A stretch of 64,000 nucleotides of DNA from Amoebidium appalachense (taxonomy: Eukaryota; Ichthyosporea): contig CAVNZM010000011.1 of assembly GCA_963693365.1 (NCBI GenBank), positions 8,060,001 through 8,124,000 on the forward strand, in the 5' to 3' direction. Position numbers and translations under genes: made by a program. Of this stretch, positions 53,496-64,000 are shown piece after piece; the stretch's first letter is position 1; every line of letters begins with the position of its first letter. The notes beneath the pieces were generated by a model. It did no database searches and was not told where the DNA came from. It was given only the letters and a program-made list of their open reading frames with translations.

Positions 53496-54310
53496 TTTCG
53501 AAGATAAATGGTTAGGTTAGAGGAAGACTGAACGGTGTGTTGTGCCTGTTTGTGCGCGCTTGCGCGCGTAGTCGCTCTCTACTCGTAAAAGTAAGCCAAA
53601 TTAGTGATGTGTTTCTTCCTGTTGCTGCCCGAATGATACATTTTCAAACGGGAAAGCCAATGTTGTTAACGGGATGCATGCCAGGTGCGACTGTCCGGGT
53701 GAACGATGCGAAGGACACTTTCACTAACGGAGGACGTATCGCTGTTTTTCGAACGCCTAAAAACTTCTTCGACTATGCTTTTCGGGGTGTTCTTTTGAAA
53801 TCTGGCTAGAGAGTAACGACCAGAGAGCAGAACGAAACGAAGCTTGAGAGTGTGTAATGTGTTCCTTTATCCTGTTCCGAGTTCTTAGACTAGCTATGGA
53901 GGTGACAAAGTCCAGAAGTTGCCCAGCACTGTCTCACTCACTCCGCTAGTTTAAGTGTTTTCTACACGCTCAGCTACAATAGCTCCTTATCAAGCTTCTC
54001 CAATTTTTCGGGAGTTTTTTTTTTTTTTTTTTTTTTTTTTTCTTTTTCTTTTTTTTTTTTTTTCCCGTTTCGCTTTCGCTCTTTCCCCGCACAAGCACAC
54101 AGCGGCCCTCCAAACGTTTCATCTGCGACGTCACGTCCGCACCACTGCCCGACGATGCTGCCTGAGCCAATCAGATCGGAGATGTGTCAAACTTTATTGC
54201 GGCCAATCACATCGTCGAATACCAGCCGACGTCAGCCATGCGTGATTGTTAACCAATTATGAGCTTGTGATATGTTGATATCTGCTTGATATAACTGTGC
54301 CAGGCTGCCA
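53496..54310. promoter_or_regulatory. Upstream region of the Ras-like gene
   Basis: Microsatellite-poor apart from a T-rich run at 54016-54063. It has a CRE-like GACGTCAC at 54127-54134 and CCAAT words near 54167, 54204 and 54252. A promoter role is inferred from position. Confidence 0.45.
53633..53809 (+). CDS. Short hypothetical ORF
   Basis: An ATG-initiated frame of 58 codons with unbiased composition (MIHFQTGKPMLLTG at its start, ending FRGVLLKSG). Divergent from the Ras-like gene. No family recognised and no splice partners found; it may be chance. Confidence 0.15.
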   Translation: MIHFQTGKPMLLTGCMPGATVRVNDAKDTFTNGGRIAVFRTPKNFFDYAFRGVLLKSG

Positions 54311-54910
54311 GCAGAGATTCAAGCGTGAGGCACGGGTTCTCCAGGGCTGGCACCTAAGAATGCAGCAAAATGCTATAATAACACTAAAAGATATGTTTTC
54401 TATCCAAAAGGATCACTAAACAGGGAAATTATAATAGGAATCGAGTAATGAATGAATGAGAAAGCTGCCAGCCTGCAACAGCCGGGCTCGCCAGCATCAC
54501 TTCATGTATTTGACACGTGGCGTCTAGCCCGGGAGCACGCAGCCGGTTGAACCAGATAGAATGCCACAGCTAATCTAAGGTTGAACGCATTATGTGACCT
54601 ACGTGCACATGCTAAACATGCCTGCACGTAAAGCTTATGCAGCTCCGTAGAATAAATACGTACCAGTATAGCTAGTTCATCTTTTCCGAGGCAGCGCTGA
54701 GAAGCCCGAAGCTAGGCTTCATTAATTAATCAGCCTGCCGCCTGCACTGCCTGCGCAACTGCGCAGAGCTCGTCCTAATTGATACCAATCTTTTCACATA
54801 CTATCTGCACACAACATTGAGTGTCCTGTCTATCGTAACTATATCCCAACAAGCCAACATGTTCACATCTAGCTAGCTATCTAGGCCACTAGCACACTTG
54901 TACAACTTAA
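54311..54910. other. Unique intergenic sequence
   Basis: About 600 bp of non-repetitive, AT-balanced sequence with no exon or RNA gene recognised. Confidence 0.5.
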
Positions 54911-55930
54911 GGGCCTGTTTGGCAGCACCCCAATAATCGTATTCGTATTTAGATTTACCGTATTTACAGAATTTATCGTGGTATGCGTATTTAGGGCCTA
55001 AATACGGTTGGTGCCTTCCAAACGCTGTCAGGCGTGACTGGTCACATAACCCCAATGTCGATACATGGTTCACGAGATCTGATTGGCCCTATTCGCACCC
55101 ATTGATCATCCTTCGGTATTCCATGCATATAGGCTGGTGCAGCCTGTAGTCAGTATTACAGCGAACGGCAAAATCGAGTCACCGACAGTGAGTCTTGCTC
55201 TGTTTAACAATAGGTTAGAATGTCTGTTATTGAAGGGATACTGCCAGTTATTGCGGTGGCTAGCCTTGCTAGAGACCTCGTTTTACGTCACCAACGTTCG
55301 TCCCTGGCATTCCCCACATATCTGAACACATATGAGTGTTAAAATTTGTCCTTGTCTCTGCAGTACTCGTGGTCCCTGCATGTCACCGAGTTTGTACATG
55401 TACATTTGATTGTTTTTATTAATGCATATATCGGAGTCCAGTATTGTTTCAATGATTATTATGGCCTATATATATATACAGTCTGAGCTTGTGATCATGC
55501 ACCGTGTAGGGTTCCTCGTCCTCTGTCTTGCCTGTGCAGCCCAAATTCATGTGCCAATTTTAACTGAGCATGTACACAAAATGACGTGTATGACACCGAC
55601 CTTCTTTTTAACAGTGAATTGTTCACGTGCATGCGCCGGCATGCGTACTGTAGTAAGAATGTGCCCTCCGCGGCTTACGCTGTACCATTGGCTAGCTGAT
55701 AGCCAATAAATGATGCGAAATGCTCTGATTGGCTAATTTCCTATATCGTATTTACGAAAATCACCTCCGGAGGTGATTTTCGTAAATACGATATAAAAGC
55801 GATCCCTATCGTATTTACAAAAAATAAAAGCCCGCGGCGTGTTTGGCATGCCACGGGATCGTATACGTATTTTAGGCCCTAAATACGAATACGATAAAAA
55901 ACCGTATTTAGCGCGCTACCAAACAGGCCC
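54911..55930. mobile_element. PIF/Harbinger-like TIR element, apparently non-autonomous
   Basis: Ends in inverted GGGCCTGTTTGG (12 bp exact, similarity extending inward with ATCGTATTCGTATTTAG subterminal repeats) and flanked on both sides by TAA. The 3-bp TWA duplication and this type of terminus fit PIF/Harbinger. Length 1020 bp. No transposase was recognised; one short frame (55497-55709) begins with a hydrophobic stretch. Confidence 0.8.
55742..55795. repeat. 54-bp perfect palindrome inside the TIR element
   Basis: The 27 bases of the left arm are exactly reverse-complemented by the right arm with no spacer, centred between 55768 and 55769 (CCTCC|GGAGG). Confidence 0.97.
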
Positions 55931-56157
55931 TAAAACGGCACCTCCGTGATCCATAGTCGTGCACGCAGAGTAGCATGCATACATATGTACACGTGCATGC
56001 ATGGTACAGGGTGCCAAACACTACATGAAGTCCGTCACCCTTTCAGCCCCCAACCGGCTCGTAGCCCGTACTATTTACATATACACAAAACTCACACAAA
56101 CACAGTGCTGTTCAGACTCAATGACATGCACACGCACGCACAGACACGCAGTCACTC

Positions 56158-56204
<47 letters not shown>

Positions 56205-56331
56205 ACACACCCACACACCCACACACCCACCCACCCACACACCCAACCACCCAACCACCCACCCACCCACACACACACACGCCACACACACACACACACA
56301 CACGTGCGTGTACCCACATCCACCCCCCCCC

Positions 56332-56362
<31 letters not shown>

Positions 56363-56990
56363 AATCCACTGCGGCACAGCCACACTCTACGCCTGAGCCC
56401 TGGGATTGAAAGCTAACATGCTGAAGGAAAACAAAGCCATGTGGTGTAACTTTCTAGCCAGTCGTTCTGGGGGCTATCTACAGCGTTGATACCCGTCTTG
56501 TACGCATTAGTAAAAATAAAATAAAATTGTTTTCTTCATGAATTCACAAAACACAGAATTTGTTATCCCTTGAACATACATCATGATTTCCAAGATTTTT
56601 TAATATTTACTTCGTCCGTAGATTACCAATGCTCGAGTTTTTTGCACAGACCAGCTGTGCGTATATATATGCTCCCGGGCCACACGCACAATGAAAGCAG
56701 TGTGTAGCATGCATATGGCCGAGCAACCTTAAAATCCTTTAACGCTGATATCATAATGGACCCCACCAAAGTATGACGACTCCACCTCATGATCCTCGCC
56801 TTGTAAACGTGAAGAAAACGTGAAGGAGCCAATGGCAAGCATGGCTCTGCTAACGTTCATAAATTGAATCCCCCCCTCCTCCATCCGCAAGATCACAAGA
56901 CTGTACTTCAAATATCATAATAATGTACAACTGACCAAAAAGTCTTGATATACACCTTAGATTCTTTTTTATTATCTATCCTCCCCCCCC

Positions 56991-57031
<41 letters not shown>

Positions 57032-57360
57032 CCTCCTCCTTCATCCTCCACCGAGACAATAAAAAAATCCCATGTGCAGACTTCGAGACCAAACACAGGA
57101 TAGGTTTTACAAACACAAATGGAGAGAAGTCGAACTTCAAATATGTACATCCGTTGGCTTTTTCTTTCAAAGCATTCCATGATGGGCTATCCCCCCCCCC
57201 CCCTCCCCCCCTCTCTCAAAAAAAAAAAATACTTGGACAGGAATTGAGAATGCTGTTACAGAAATAATCCTAAGTTGCAAGAATATATTCATGCCCTCAC
57301 GAGAACCGTTCCCTATTTGCCGACCTATGCAGTCGCATGATACTTGCGCAGAATTATGCG
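55931..57360. other. Region downstream of HEATR3
   Basis: Includes a CA/CCACA block (56160-56350), unique AT-rich sequence (56400-56980) and a poly-C run (56985-57028). The HEATR3 3' UTR presumably lies here. Confidence 0.5.
56729..56884 (-). CDS. Short hypothetical ORF downstream of HEATR3
   Basis: A 51-aa frame beginning MEEGGIQFMNVSRAMLAIGS and ending VHYDISVKGF, with protein-like composition in unique sequence. It could be a small gene, an exon, or chance within the HEATR3 3' UTR. Confidence 0.2.
   Translation of the reverse strand: MEEGGIQFMNVSRAMLAIGSFTFSSRLQGEDHEVESSYFGGVHYDISVKGF

Positions 57361-64000
<6,640 letters not shown>

Overview
This is nuclear DNA of an intron-rich eukaryote using the standard code. 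It carries six spliced protein genes, all read here exon by exon. The introns are GT-AG and long, and they are packed with microsatellites ((CA/GT)n, (CT/GA)n), long C or G homopolymers and minisatellites. The gene set is a PRPP-synthetase-associated-protein-like gene, a SWI/SNF BAF60 subunit, an OTUD4-type deubiquitinase, a Ras-superfamily GTPase and the ribosomal-protein chaperone HEATR3/SYO1. This points to a unicellular or simple eukaryote, possibly near animals and fungi. I cannot name the lineage from sequence alone.

Layout: 1-2585 is a repeat-rich flank, including an E-box-dense minisatellite. PRPSAP-like (+, 2586-12470, 12 exons) converges on SMARCD/BAF60 (-, 12530-23877, 13 exons), with only 59 bp between the stop codons. 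An 841-bp divergent promoter region (23878-24718) separates SMARCD from the OTUD4-like gene (+, 24719-34219, 8 exons). The last exon of that gene needs a one-base frameshift in a C tract. A coiled-coil orphan (-, 36941-45620, 10 exons) is followed by a large Ras-like GTPase with a CVVM prenylation box (-, 47407-53495, 5 exons). The 3' part of HEATR3/SYO1 (-, 57361 to beyond 63274) runs off the right edge. Two transposon-like elements with terminal inverted repeats lie at 54911-55930 (TAA duplication) and 57745-58145 (TTAA flanks).

The genes do not form an operon. They are housekeeping or regulatory functions: nucleotide metabolism, chromatin, ubiquitin, signalling and ribosome assembly. The unusual biology is in the introns. 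(i) Several introns end in tandem copies of their own 3' splice module, each copy carrying the first 8 nt or so of the next exon. (ii) A dispersed repeat of about 100 bp, abutting C runs, occurs at least ten times, always inside an intron and always in the sense orientation. (iii) Several introns start with (GT)n and end with (CA)n on the sense strand, so their two ends could pair.
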